A program made the position numbers and the translations under genes. This document shows positions 35,444 through 44,397 of a stretch of DNA of 64,000 nucleotides, piece by piece. Source of the DNA: BM520 sp964474455 (GTDB lineage: Bacteria > Bacteroidota > Bacteroidia > Bacteroidales > BM520); NCBI GenBank assembly GCA_964474455.1, contig CAYYSU010000010.1, positions 1 through 64,000 of the forward strand. Direction: 5' to 3'. The notes under the pieces are model-generated. The model had not been told where the DNA came from. It saw only the letters and a program-made list of their open reading frames with translations, and ran no database searches. Positions within the stretch are counted from its first letter, which is position 1, and each line of letters starts with the position of its first letter.

Positions 35444-35495
35444 AAAAAAAAAGAATATATGCAACCTTTTATCTTTCTGTTACGCCTTGATTCGT

Positions 35496-35503
35496 TACCT
35501 TTG
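35496..35503 (+). promoter_or_regulatory. TAnnTTTG -7 box for the C1 peptidase
   Basis: TACCTTTG on the plus strand lies 20 bases before the ATG at 35524. It lies about 52 bases from, and divergent to, the minus-strand box at 35436-35443. Confidence 0.5.
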
Positions 35504-35523
35504 ACGGCAAAACTGATTTAGCT

Positions 35524-36699
35524 ATGAAATACTTATTTTTCTTTATTACTTTTCCCCTGACAATGTTGCTTGCGGGATCAAATGTTTATTCACAAAATGG
35601 AGACACACAAAACGAGGAAAAATCTTATGATTTTCAAACCAAAATTAAAATTCCTGTTACTACAGTAAAGGATCAACACCGCTCCGGCACCTGCTGGAGC
35701 TTCGCTGCCACATCTTTCATTGAAGCAGAAGTACTTCGCATGACCGATAAATCATTGGATCTTTCGGAGATGTATTTTGTGAGGTATACCTATGAAGATA
35801 AAGCTCTGAATTATGTCCGTAGACATGGAAAAGCAAATTTTGGCCCTGGAGGTCAGGCTCATGATGTTTTAAATGTGATAAAAAATTATGGATTCGTCTC
35901 TGAAGAGAAATATCCCGGTATTACTAAAGGCCAAACGAAGCATAACCATGGTGAGCTTGATGAGGTGCTTTCAGGTTTCGTTACTTCTGTGGTTAAAAAT
36001 AAAGGCAGAAACCTTTCTGCTGTGTGGTTTGATGCTTATAAAGCCATACTTGATGTTTATTTGGGTGAAGTTCCGAAAAATGCTGACAAGTTGGGGAAGT
36101 TTAACCCTGAGGATTATGTGGAACTGACGTCATACAACTGCTATGAATGGTACGCAAAGGTGAATCTGCAGATTCCTGACAACTGGTCGTATGATACCTA
36201 TATTAATGTGCCTCTTGATGAGATGATGCGGGTGATAGATAATGCTTTTGAAAATGGATATTCTGTTTGTTGGGATGGCGATGTGAGTAATCGTGGATTC
36301 TCCCATCGAAATGGTGTGGCTATTGTCCCCGTGGAGGTGGTAGATAATATGGCCGGTACCGAGCAATCGCGGTGGGAGGCGATACCCAGCGATGTTCGCT
36401 TTGAAAAACTCTATGCCTTCGAGGGCCCCGTGCCAGAGAAAGTTATTGATGATGAAGCACGCATGGAAGTGTTTGCCAATTATACTTCTACGGATGATCA
36501 TCTGATGCACCTAACGGGTGTTGTTGTTGATAGTGAGGGTAATACCTATTACAAAACAAAAAATTCATGGGACACGGACAGTAACAAAATGGGAGGATAC
36601 CTAAATATGTCGGAAGCCTATGTGCGATTGAACACTGTGGCAATTATGATACATAAAGATGCTATCCCAGGCGACCTAAAAAGGAAGTTTGGTCTCTAA
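35524..36699 (+). CDS. C1-family cysteine peptidase, bleomycin hydrolase/PepC-like, exported
   Basis: A 391-residue papain-fold peptidase with the aminopeptidase C pattern. The oxyanion Gln51 and nucleophile Cys57 lie in VKDQHRSGTCWSF, His329 in HLMHLTGV and Asn347 in KTKNSWD. An N-terminal signal peptide (LFFFITFPLTMLLAGSNVYSQ) shows export to the periplasm or surface, unlike the cytoplasmic PepC of Gram-positives. It probably trims peptides. The gene is monocistronic, with its own promoter and a terminator. Confidence 0.93.
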   Translation: MKYLFFFITFPLTMLLAGSNVYSQNGDTQNEEKSYDFQTKIKIPVTTVKDQHRSGTCWSFAATSFIEAEVLRMTDKSLDLSEMYFVRYTYEDKALNYVRRHGKANFGPGGQAHDVLNVIKNYGFVSEEKYPGITKGQTKHNHGELDEVLSGFVTSVVKNKGRNLSAVWFDAYKAILDVYLGEVPKNADKLGKFNPEDYVELTSYNCYEWYAKVNLQIPDNWSYDTYINVPLDEMMRVIDNAFENGYSVCWDGDVSNRGFSHRNGVAIVPVEVVDNMAGTEQSRWEAIPSDVRFEKLYAFEGPVPEKVIDDEARMEVFANYTSTDDHLMHLTGVVVDSEGNTYYKTKNSWDTDSNKMGGYLNMSEAYVRLNTVAIMIHKDAIPGDLKRKFGL

Positions 36700-36742
36700 A
36701 GCTGATATTTCACATATTTTAATATAGGCCTTAACATATTTT

Positions 36743-36786
36743 AACACGGCTGTTGCATTCCCTGTGATAGCCGTGTTTTATTTTTG
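36743..36786 (+). terminator. terminator of the C1 peptidase gene, overlapping the moxR promoter
   Basis: AACACGGCT (36743-36751) and AGCCGTGTT (36769-36777) form a 9-bp stem followed by TTATTTTTG. The T tract also contains the -7 box of the next operon. Confidence 0.7.
36779..36786 (+). promoter_or_regulatory. TAnnTTTG -7 box for the moxR-bat operon
   Basis: TATTTTTG lies 27 bases before the moxR ATG. It sits inside the T-rich tail of the preceding terminator hairpin. Confidence 0.5.
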
Positions 36787-36813
36787 CATACATTATTTGA
36801 AATATTTATCTAG

Positions 36814-37803
36814 ATGGAAACAAACATAAAAGAACTTAATGAGATGATTCAGCAGGAGAGCGCCTTCGTGGATATGATTTCTGCTGAGATGAATAAGGTT
36901 ATTGTAGGTCAAAAGCATATGGTAGAACGTTTGCTTATTGGTTTGCTTACCAAGGGGCATATTTTGCTGGAAGGTGTTCCCGGGCTGGCGAAGACTTTGG
37001 CAATAAAATCTCTTGCCAGTACCATTAATGCCGATTTCTCCAGAATACAGTTTACCCCCGATCTACTCCCTGCGGATCTTCTGGGAACAATGATATATTC
37101 TCAGAAGAGAGAGGAGTTCCTGGTGCGTAAAGGCCCCATATTCTCCAATTTTATTCTTGCTGATGAGATAAACCGCTCACCGGCAAAAGTGCAGAGTGCG
37201 CTGCTTGAAGCTATGCAGGAACGACAGGTGACAATCGGTGATACGACATTTTCCCTGGAAGAACCATTTCTTGTGCTGGCAACACAAAACCCCATCGAAC
37301 AGGAAGGTACTTACCCGCTTCCAGAAGCGCAGGTAGATAGATTTATGCTTAAAGTGGTAATAGGTTATCCAACGAAGGAAGAGGAAAAGCTAATTCTGCG
37401 TCAGAACATCGCCGGAATAAAAACGAATATAAACAAGGTGGTCAACACTGAAAATATTCTCCGCGCCAGGGAGGTTGTCAATATGGTGTATCTTGATGAG
37501 AAGATAGAGAACTATATTACAGATATCGTATTCGCTTCACGATACCCTGAAAATTATAATATGGATCGTTATGATTCTATGATTAACTATGGAGCTTCTC
37601 CAAGGGCTTCAATAAATCTTGCCCTGGCAGCAAAAGCATTTGCGTTTATCAAACGTCGTGGATATGTTATTCCTGAAGATGTTAGAGCTGTGGCTCATGA
37701 TGTACTTCGTCACCGTATCGGACTGACCTATGAAGCTGAGGCAGAAAATATTACCTCTGTAGATATTATCAATGAGATCCTTAACAGGGTTGAAGTTCCG
37801 TAA
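36814..37803 (+). CDS. MoxR-family AAA+ ATPase
   Basis: A 329-residue MoxR ATPase with Walker A EGVPGLAKT, Walker B LADEINRSPAKVQSALLEAMQE and the sensor region LATQNPIEQEGTYPLPEAQVDRF. MoxR proteins act as chaperone-like partners of von Willebrand A (VWA) domain proteins. It heads the bat operon, which encodes two VWA proteins, so those are the likely clients. In other Bacteroidetes and spirochaetes this cluster is linked to aerotolerance and envelope stress. Confidence 0.95.
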   Translation: METNIKELNEMIQQESAFVDMISAEMNKVIVGQKHMVERLLIGLLTKGHILLEGVPGLAKTLAIKSLASTINADFSRIQFTPDLLPADLLGTMIYSQKREEFLVRKGPIFSNFILADEINRSPAKVQSALLEAMQERQVTIGDTTFSLEEPFLVLATQNPIEQEGTYPLPEAQVDRFMLKVVIGYPTKEEEKLILRQNIAGIKTNINKVVNTENILRAREVVNMVYLDEKIENYITDIVFASRYPENYNMDRYDSMINYGASPRASINLALAAKAFAFIKRRGYVIPEDVRAVAHDVLRHRIGLTYEAEAENITSVDIINEILNRVEVP

Positions 37804-37840
37804 AAGGCTGTTTTATAGGTGTTAACGTTTGAATTTTGAT

Positions 37841-38716
37841 ATGGAAACTTCAGAGATATTAAAGAAAGTCAGAAAGATTGAGATAAAAACCCGCGGACTC
37901 TCTTCGCAGATCTTCGCAGGGCAATACCATAGTGCCTTTAAAGGTAGAGGTATGGCCTTTAGTGAGGTGCGTGAATATCAGTATGGTGATGATATCAGAA
38001 ATATTGACTGGAATGTTACTGCCCGTCTTAACCATCCTTATGTTAAGATATACGAAGAAGAGCGTGAACTGACAGTTATGTTGCTGATTGATGTCAGCGG
38101 ATCCAATGAGTTTGGTACTAAGGTATTCTTAAAAGAGGATCTTATTACCGAGGTGGCTTCCGTTCTGGCTTTTTCTGCTATCACAAACAACGATAAGGTA
38201 GGCGTGATATTCTTCAGCGATAAGGTGGAGAAATTTATCTCCCCTCAAAAGGGAACATCTCATATCCTGAGAATTATCCGAGAGTTGATAGACTTTCATC
38301 CTGATAACCAACAAACAGACATCTCTGAAGCATTACGATTCCTGACAAATGCAATTAAGAAAAGATCTACAGTATTCATTATCAGTGATTTTTTGGATAA
38401 TAACTTTGAAAAGGCTCTTCGTATTGCTAATCATAAACATGATATTATTGCTCTGCGAGTTACGGATCCAGCAGAATCAGTGTTACCTGATCTTGGATTC
38501 ATACGCGTTTATGATAAAGAAAAAAATACCCGGCGATGGGTAGACTCATCCAGTAAAACGGTTCGGAATAATTATAAAAGATATTTTTTACGAATTAATA
38601 AGGAAATCGATGCTGTGTTTAAAAGAAATGGTATTGATTGCGCTGAGTTGTCAACAGATAAGGATTATATCAAACCATTAATGATGTTATTCAGAAAAAG
38701 AGAAAGCCGAATTTAG
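37841..38716 (+). CDS. DUF58 domain protein of the bat operon
   Basis: A 291-residue DUF58 protein. It has the RGLSSQIFAGQYHSAFKGRGMAF-type N-terminal region, the signature GDDIRNIDWNVTARL, and a VWA-like MIDAS segment LLIDVSGSNEFG. DUF58 proteins always accompany MoxR and Bat genes and may be cytoplasmic scaffolds. The ATG at 37841 is chosen over an in-frame TTG 12 bases before. The next gene begins one base after its stop. Confidence 0.93.
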   Translation: METSEILKKVRKIEIKTRGLSSQIFAGQYHSAFKGRGMAFSEVREYQYGDDIRNIDWNVTARLNHPYVKIYEEERELTVMLLIDVSGSNEFGTKVFLKEDLITEVASVLAFSAITNNDKVGVIFFSDKVEKFISPQKGTSHILRIIRELIDFHPDNQQTDISEALRFLTNAIKKRSTVFIISDFLDNNFEKALRIANHKHDIIALRVTDPAESVLPDLGFIRVYDKEKNTRRWVDSSSKTVRNNYKRYFLRINKEIDAVFKRNGIDCAELSTDKDYIKPLMMLFRKRESRI

Positions 38717-38717
38717 T

Positions 38718-39719
38718 ATGAGAAAATTCATCCTATATATACTGCCTGTTTTTATCTGTACGATAGTATCGCATTCTGTCGTCGCACAGGATGTTAGCGT
38801 GAAATCCTGGCTGGATACTACCTCAATATTAGTGGGGCAACAAACCAGCGTGTGGCTTAACGTGGATTGTAATAAGAATACTAGTGTACTATGGCCTGAA
38901 GTTAATGATACTTTAAGGGCGGAGATCGAAGTGCTGAGAAAATCACCTGTTGATACCTTTAATATTGATAATGATAAGGTTTCTTATCGACAGGAGTTGA
39001 TAATAACTTCCTTTGATTCAGGGTATTATGCCGTGCCTCCATTCCGTTTTGTTATTGATCCTGATGGAATCGACAAGGAGTTGGAGACAATGGCCCATCT
39101 GCTGGAGGTTCATTCCGTCAAGGTGGATACCACGAAAACATTTAGGGATATTACTCCTATTCATGATATGCCAGTAACTTTTGTTGAGGTTTTACCATGG
39201 GCTCTTTTGGGTATCGTTGCCGTTGCACTTATTGTTTTTTTAATCCTTTTCCTGAAAAGAAGAGAGAGCGGTGAGGGATCTATTGCATTGATACGCAAAC
39301 CCACAGTGCCACCTCATCGCATTGCGCTGGATTCATTGGATGATCTTAAAGAAAAGAGACTTTGGCAGAAGGGGGATTTAAAGAACTATTATAAAGGTAT
39401 TACTGATATTCTTCGCGTTTATCTCGAAGGTCAATTCAACGTAAGTGCTGTGGAGATGACTACCACTGATATTCTGGAGCAGGCGTCTGAAAATAGTGTC
39501 CTGAGTGGTTTATGTTCTCAGGTTAATAGCCTGTTTACTGATTCGGATCTGGTAAAATTCGCTAAATTTAAACCTAGAGTTGAGGAGAATGAACAGATAT
39601 GGGAGGACGCCCGTCAATTTATTCTCTCCTCTTATGATGAGTATGTGGTTGCTATGAAGAGCTCTGATGCCTCTGCGGGTGATCAGGAGTTGATGGGAGA
39701 GGAGGTTGATAATGTTTAA
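38718..39719 (+). CDS. bat-operon membrane protein (third gene)
   Basis: A 333-residue protein. A signal peptide (MRKFILYILPVFICTIVSHSVVAQ) precedes a periplasmic beta-rich domain (about 25-150). One transmembrane helix (WALLGIVAVALIVFLILFLKRR) follows, then a cytoplasmic helical domain with LKNYYKGITDILRVYLEGQF, like the tail of BatD and DUF4381 proteins. It occupies the usual slot between DUF58 and batA in Bacteroidetes. Function is unknown. Confidence 0.85.
   Translation: MRKFILYILPVFICTIVSHSVVAQDVSVKSWLDTTSILVGQQTSVWLNVDCNKNTSVLWPEVNDTLRAEIEVLRKSPVDTFNIDNDKVSYRQELIITSFDSGYYAVPPFRFVIDPDGIDKELETMAHLLEVHSVKVDTTKTFRDITPIHDMPVTFVEVLPWALLGIVAVALIVFLILFLKRRESGEGSIALIRKPTVPPHRIALDSLDDLKEKRLWQKGDLKNYYKGITDILRVYLEGQFNVSAVEMTTTDILEQASENSVLSGLCSQVNSLFTDSDLVKFAKFKPRVEENEQIWEDARQFILSSYDEYVVAMKSSDASAGDQELMGEEVDNV
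39700..39705 (+). promoter_or_regulatory. Shine-Dalgarno sequence deciding the batA start
   Basis: AGGAGG lies 6 bases before the ATG at 39712. A perfect Shine-Dalgarno is unusual in this genome. It supports 39712 rather than 39706 (TTG) or 39724, and gives an 8-base overlap with the preceding gene. Confidence 0.6.
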
Positions 39720-40710
39720 TAATATGGAGTTTCATAACAGGCCGTTGCTTTTTCTTATTCTGCTTATTCCGGTTCTTGTGGCTTGGTACATCTTGAAAGG
39801 AAGAAAGAACTACGGTGATATGCGTGTTGCTGACAGCTCTGCATTTGGTTCTGCGGCCATAGGTGTTCGTCATTATATTTTTCATGGTTTGTTTGTTTTG
39901 CGAATGCTGGCTTTGGCAGCACTGATAATCGCTTTGGCCCGGCCACAAACCAGCTCTGAGGGGCAGAATGTTTCTATTGAAGGAATTGATGTGGTTGCTG
40001 CAATCGATGTTAGTGGTAGTATGCTGGCTGAAGATTTTAAGCCCAACCGTTTGGAGGCAGCAAAAGTTGTTGCCTCGAATTTTGTTGACGGGAGACCTAA
40101 CGACAGAATCGGACTTGTGATATTTAGTGGTGAGTCATTTACTCAATGCCCGCTAACAACAGATCATAATGTTGTTAAAAGCCTTTTCAAAGAGGTTAAA
40201 AGTGGTGTGCTGGAAGATGGTACCGCCATTGGTGATGGACTGGCAACAGCAGTAAACAGATTGAGAGAGAGTACAGCTATAAGTAAGGTGATTATTCTAC
40301 TTACTGATGGTGAGAATAACAGGGGTTCTGTGGATCCTTTATCGGCGGCGGAGATTGCGAAATTATATGGCGTGCGTGTTTATACTATTGGCGTTGGCAC
40401 CAATGGTAAAGCTCCTATGCCGGCACATGATATCTTCGGACGGAAAGTCTATCAGGAGGTGGAAGTGAAGATTGATGAAAAGACTCTGACCTCTATAGCG
40501 GAAAGTACTGGGGGAAAATATTTCCGTGCCACGGGTAATACTTCATTGGAGGCTGTTTTTAAGGAGATCGATCAGATGGAGAAATCGAAGATCGATGTTA
40601 CCGATTTTCAGACAAAGAGTGAGGAGTTTCTTCCGTTTGTGTTATTTGCCATGCTGTTGATAGCTCTTGAGTTTATATTGAGAACAACTGTATTAAAAAT
40701 ATTACTATAG
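39712..40710 (+). CDS. batA: BatA, VWA domain membrane protein
   Basis: A 332-residue protein with two N-terminal helices (FHNRPLLFLILLIPVLVAWYI; about 55-80), a von Willebrand A domain with MIDAS DVSGSMLAEDF and TDGENN, and a C-terminal helix (LPFVLFAMLLIALEFIL). VWA domains bind metal and partner proteins in the periplasm. The neighbouring VWA protein BatB is encoded 9 bases later, and the two probably form a complex driven by MoxR. The N-terminus is set by the AGGAGG upstream. Confidence 0.93.
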   Translation: MFNNMEFHNRPLLFLILLIPVLVAWYILKGRKNYGDMRVADSSAFGSAAIGVRHYIFHGLFVLRMLALAALIIALARPQTSSEGQNVSIEGIDVVAAIDVSGSMLAEDFKPNRLEAAKVVASNFVDGRPNDRIGLVIFSGESFTQCPLTTDHNVVKSLFKEVKSGVLEDGTAIGDGLATAVNRLRESTAISKVIILLTDGENNRGSVDPLSAAEIAKLYGVRVYTIGVGTNGKAPMPAHDIFGRKVYQEVEVKIDEKTLTSIAESTGGKYFRATGNTSLEAVFKEIDQMEKSKIDVTDFQTKSEEFLPFVLFAMLLIALEFILRTTVLKILL

Positions 40711-40719
40711 AAAGATTAT

Positions 40720-41757
40720 ATGTTTCGGTTTGCACATACATATATATTATACGCCCTGGCACTTATTCCTGTGTTCTGGGGGCTTCACCTCTATTTAAGG
40801 CAACGTAAAAAGAGAGTGTTAAAATGCGTCGGCGATGCTAAGGTTGTGGAACGCCTTATGGAAGGTGTTTCTTCAACACGTCAAAGGACGAAGTTTCTTT
40901 TGCTTATGCTTGCATGGATAATGCTTGTAATCGGCGCTGCAGATCCACAGATAGGATCAAAAATGGAGAATGTCAAGCGTAAAGGTATTGACCTGGTGAT
41001 AGCACTTGATGTCTCTAACTCTATGTTGTCAGAGGATATAAAACCCAACAGACTGGAACGTTCGCGCCAGGCTATTTCGCGACTTATCGGTAAGCTGGAG
41101 GGTGATAGACTGGGGATGGTAATATTTGCCGGAAAAGCATATATGCAGATGCCCGTAACAACGGATTATGCTGCGGCAAAATTGATGCTTTCTACCGTTA
41201 ACACCAATCTTATCCCTGTGCAGGGTACGGCCATCGGCGATGCCATAAAACTATCGATGAATTCGTTTGAGGAAAACGATCATCAGAAAGCAATAATTGT
41301 TATTACCGATGGCGAAAACCACCAAGGAGATGCTGTGGAAGCAGCTATGAAAGCAGCCGAAAAAGGTATTAAAATATATACTATTGGTATGGGTCTCCCG
41401 GAAGGTGGCCCCATACCGGTTTTTCAGAATGGACGAAAAACAGGTTTTAAAAAGGATAAACAGGGGAATACCATCGTTACTAAACTAAATGATGAAATGC
41501 TGAGTGAGATCGCCGCTGCCGGAAATGGAATGTACGTTAGAGCAAATAACTCACGTGCAGGCCTCGAAAAAGTATTTAGAGATATTAACGCCCTGGATAA
41601 AAGTGAAATAGAGAGTAGGGTGTTTTCTGATTATGAACATCGTTTCCAGTACTTTATAGCGTTGGCGTTATTGCTATTGGTCATTGAACTGTTGATCTCC
41701 TCAAGGAGAAGCAGATTTTTCTCTTCTGTTAATCTTTTTAATAACAAGAGAATATGA
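40720..41757 (+). CDS. batB: BatB, VWA domain membrane protein
   Basis: A 345-residue paralogue of BatA with the same plan: N-terminal helices (residues about 5-25 and 55-75), VWA domain with MIDAS DVSNSMLSEDI and TDGENH, and a final helix (YFIALALLLLVIELLIS). It shares the RLE(R/A)xR/K region and GTAIGDAI/GL motifs with BatA. It overlaps batC by four bases (ATGA). Confidence 0.93.
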   Translation: MFRFAHTYILYALALIPVFWGLHLYLRQRKKRVLKCVGDAKVVERLMEGVSSTRQRTKFLLLMLAWIMLVIGAADPQIGSKMENVKRKGIDLVIALDVSNSMLSEDIKPNRLERSRQAISRLIGKLEGDRLGMVIFAGKAYMQMPVTTDYAAAKLMLSTVNTNLIPVQGTAIGDAIKLSMNSFEENDHQKAIIVITDGENHQGDAVEAAMKAAEKGIKIYTIGMGLPEGGPIPVFQNGRKTGFKKDKQGNTIVTKLNDEMLSEIAAAGNGMYVRANNSRAGLEKVFRDINALDKSEIESRVFSDYEHRFQYFIALALLLLVIELLISSRRSRFFSSVNLFNNKRI

Positions 41758-42497
41758 AAAGGATATTATTTATAACCGGAATATTGTTAATTGCTGTTTC
41801 TTTATCACTATTTGGCCAAAATACCAGGAAGGATATCCGAAGCGGAAACCGTGACTTTCGTGAGGGTGATTTTCAGCAGGCTGAGTTGAAATACAGGAAA
41901 GCACTGGAGGAACCGGACAAAAATAAGGTAAGCGCTCTATTCAATCTTGGTGGTGCGCAATATCGCCAGGAGAACTACGAAGCAGCTCAAGGCTCGTGGG
42001 CTATGGTTGCAGATCAGGCGGAATCACACGTGCAGAAATCAGAAGCTGCATATAATCTGGGAAACTCTTTGATGAAATCTCAGGATTATGAGAAAGCTGT
42101 TGCATTATATAAAGAAGCTCTGAGAAAGAACCCTGGATTTGAGGATGCACGGTATAATTTGGAGTATGCAAAGAAGATGTTGCAGCAACAGGATCAGCAG
42201 AACCAGGATCAGCAGAACCAGGATCAGCAGAATCAGGATCAACAGAATCAGGATCAGCAGAATCAGGATCAGCAGAACCAGGATCAGCAGAACCAGGATC
42301 AGCAGAACCAGGATCAGCAGGGTCAGGATCAACAGGAGCAACAACAGCAGGAGCAACAACAGCAGGAACAGCAGATATCAAAAGAAGATGCTCAAAGAAT
42401 GTTGGAGGCACTTCAACAAAGTGAAAAGGAGACAATGGAGAAGCTAAACCGTACGAAGATGAATGCATCAAAAGTTAGAATTGAAAAAGACTGGTAG
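41754..42497 (+). CDS. batC: BatC, TPR lipoprotein-like protein with Gln-Asp repeat
   Basis: A 247-residue exported protein. A signal peptide (ILFITGILLIAVSLSLFGQ) is followed by about three TPR motifs (DFREGDFQQAELKYRKAL, AAYNLGNSLMKSQDYEKAVALYKEAL) and then a low-complexity tail of QDQQN units and QQQQE. The tail is encoded by a 15-bp tandem array. The TPRs probably hold BatA and BatB in the periplasm. Start overlaps batB by four bases and batD follows two bases later. Confidence 0.92.
   Translation: MKRILFITGILLIAVSLSLFGQNTRKDIRSGNRDFREGDFQQAELKYRKALEEPDKNKVSALFNLGGAQYRQENYEAAQGSWAMVADQAESHVQKSEAAYNLGNSLMKSQDYEKAVALYKEALRKNPGFEDARYNLEYAKKMLQQQDQQNQDQQNQDQQNQDQQNQDQQNQDQQNQDQQNQDQQNQDQQGQDQQEQQQQEQQQQEQQISKEDAQRMLEALQQSEKETMEKLNRTKMNASKVRIEKDW
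42189..42338 (+). repeat. 15-bp tandem repeat inside batC
   Basis: Ten contiguous 15-base units close to CAGGATCAGCAGAAC, each encoding QDQQN (the last two QDQQG and QDQQE). Variation between units is mainly synonymous (AAC/AAT, CAG/CAA). The unit is a multiple of three, so copy-number change keeps the frame. Imperfect CAA/CAG-rich sequence continues to about 42375. Confidence 0.97.
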
Positions 42498-42499
42498 TT

Positions 42500-44389
42500 A
42501 TGTTAAATAATAGACTCTGGAAAATAAACCCCGGCAGAGTATTATCAGTATTACTGATTTTTTTCTCTGTAACGTCACTTGCACAGGAAGTTACTTTTGT
42601 TGCTAAGGCTCCAAAAGTAGTACGTGTGGGCGAGCAGTTTCAGATTAAGTATACTATTACCGGTGATTTTCAGAATTTCACTCCTCCATCAATGGCTTCG
42701 TTTAATGTCTTGAGTGGTCCGAATCAAAGTCGTAGTAGTAATTTCGAGTTTCGTAACGGAAAAAGCTCAACATCCACTACCACTACATACTCATATTGGC
42801 TTCAGGCCAAAAACGCCGGTACCTTTACCATAGAACCGGGTCGTATAAAAATCTCAAAAAAGGAAGAAAAGAGCTCAAATAATATCGGCATTCAGGTTGT
42901 CGCCGGGAAAACAAGTTCTGCATCACCAACAAACAACAGCTCTGCTGGAACTAACAGTACTAGTAATGTTTCAAATGTATCTCAAGACAGGGGAAGTGAT
43001 ATAGTAGATGACGATGTTTTTGTTAGGACCGAAGTAGGGAAACGTACTGTTTATATAGGTGAACAATTTGTTGTTTCTGAGCGGCTTTATACGCGATTGC
43101 CTGTTGCTGGTTTTGGCGATGTGACCTTTCCCAGTTACTCTGGCTTTTGGGCTCAAGAGGTGGATATCCCTGATCGTATCAACCTGGAAAGGGTGGCACT
43201 AAATAATAGTGTTTACAATATGGGTGAATTGAAACGGACAATTTTGTTTCCCCAGAAAAGTGGTGAGATCGAGATACAACCTTCTGAAGTAGAGGTCATT
43301 ATTCAGAAACGTGATAACTCGCAACGCAGAAGAACGGGAAATCCATTTATTGATGATCCTTTCTTTAATCCCCGGGTGAGCAATGTTCCTGTTACCTGTA
43401 AAGCAAAACCTGTCACAATAAATGTTTTGCCGCTCCCTGTAGAGGGTAAGCCCGTTGATTTTAGCGGTGCTGTTGGTCAGTTTACCATATCCTCATCCAT
43501 CGACAAGACCTCTTTGAAGGCTAATGAAGCAATAACGATAAAATATAAGATATCCGGAACAGGGAACCTTCCGCTTATAGATCTGGAAGAAGTGCGTTTT
43601 CCTCATGATTTTGAGGTTTATGACCCCAAGGTATCCAAGAATATCCGTACCAGTAACAACTCTGTTACCGGAACCATATCCTTCGAATATGTCCTTATCC
43701 CCAGGTCTGCCGGGTCATATGCTATTCCTCCGGTGGCTTTATCCTATTTTGATCCCACAAAAAAGAAATATGTTACTCTGCAATCCTCCGGATATGAGAT
43801 TAATGTGGAGAAAGGTGATGCGCAGGATAATGCTATTATATATCAGGGGCTGGCGAAGGAAGAGGTACAGCTTATCGGTGAAGATATCAGGTTTATAAAA
43901 ACCGAAACAAAGCCATTCCGTAAAACAGGTACATTCTTCTTCGCATCAACACAGTGGTATATCATACTTATAACCTTGTTTGTTGTGGCTATAGGATTGT
44001 TTGTTCTTTTCTCATTACGCAGGAAAAATCAAGCTGATGTTGTTAAAATGAAAAACAAAAAGGCTATACGACTGGCGCGTAAGAGATTGAGAAAAGCTGA
44101 ACAGTTGATGAAGGATAACAATGTGGAAGTTTTCTATGAAGAGATATCCACGGCATTGTGGGGATATCTTGGCGATAAACTTAATATTCAACCATCCGAG
44201 CTTAACAGCGATAATGTTCGTGAGAATCTTCTTTCCATTGGTGTGGACAAGAGCACCGTGGAGAAATTTTTTACTACGGTATCTCATTGTGATTATGCCC
44301 GTTTTGCCCCCGGAGACCTCTCTTCAGGAATGCAAAATGTTTATAACGAATCGATATTGTTAATAACCCTTCTGGAGAAAATTTTTTAA
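42500..44389 (+). CDS. batD: BatD, large periplasmic membrane protein
   Basis: A 629-residue BatD. A signal peptide (residues about 1-29, ending SVTSLAQ) precedes several beta-sandwich domains with the family motifs VGEQFQIKYTITGD, YWLQAKNAGTFTIEPG and YVGEQFVVSERLYT-like YIGEQFVVSERLYT. A transmembrane helix follows near residue 490-515 (WYIILITLFVVAIGLFVLF), then a cytoplasmic helical tail. BatD is the hallmark partner of BatA, BatB and BatC. Function is not defined biochemically. Confidence 0.93.
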   Translation: MLNNRLWKINPGRVLSVLLIFFSVTSLAQEVTFVAKAPKVVRVGEQFQIKYTITGDFQNFTPPSMASFNVLSGPNQSRSSNFEFRNGKSSTSTTTTYSYWLQAKNAGTFTIEPGRIKISKKEEKSSNNIGIQVVAGKTSSASPTNNSSAGTNSTSNVSNVSQDRGSDIVDDDVFVRTEVGKRTVYIGEQFVVSERLYTRLPVAGFGDVTFPSYSGFWAQEVDIPDRINLERVALNNSVYNMGELKRTILFPQKSGEIEIQPSEVEVIIQKRDNSQRRRTGNPFIDDPFFNPRVSNVPVTCKAKPVTINVLPLPVEGKPVDFSGAVGQFTISSSIDKTSLKANEAITIKYKISGTGNLPLIDLEEVRFPHDFEVYDPKVSKNIRTSNNSVTGTISFEYVLIPRSAGSYAIPPVALSYFDPTKKKYVTLQSSGYEINVEKGDAQDNAIIYQGLAKEEVQLIGEDIRFIKTETKPFRKTGTFFFASTQWYIILITLFVVAIGLFVLFSLRRKNQADVVKMKNKKAIRLARKRLRKAEQLMKDNNVEVFYEEISTALWGYLGDKLNIQPSELNSDNVRENLLSIGVDKSTVEKFFTTVSHCDYARFAPGDLSSGMQNVYNESILLITLLEKIF

Positions 44390-44397
44390 TACTTTTT

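Noticed and set aside
42105..42359. 84-residue Leu/Ile-rich minus-strand frame that looks like a membrane helix
   Set aside because: Another antisense reading of the same repeat; the hydrophobicity is an artefact of the CAG/GAT-type codons read in reverse.
42001..42471. 156-residue minus-strand frame opposite batC, rich in Pro-Asp-Ser-Ala repeats
   Set aside because: It is the antisense shadow of the 15-bp repeat in batC, which stays open in several frames because the unit length is a multiple of three.
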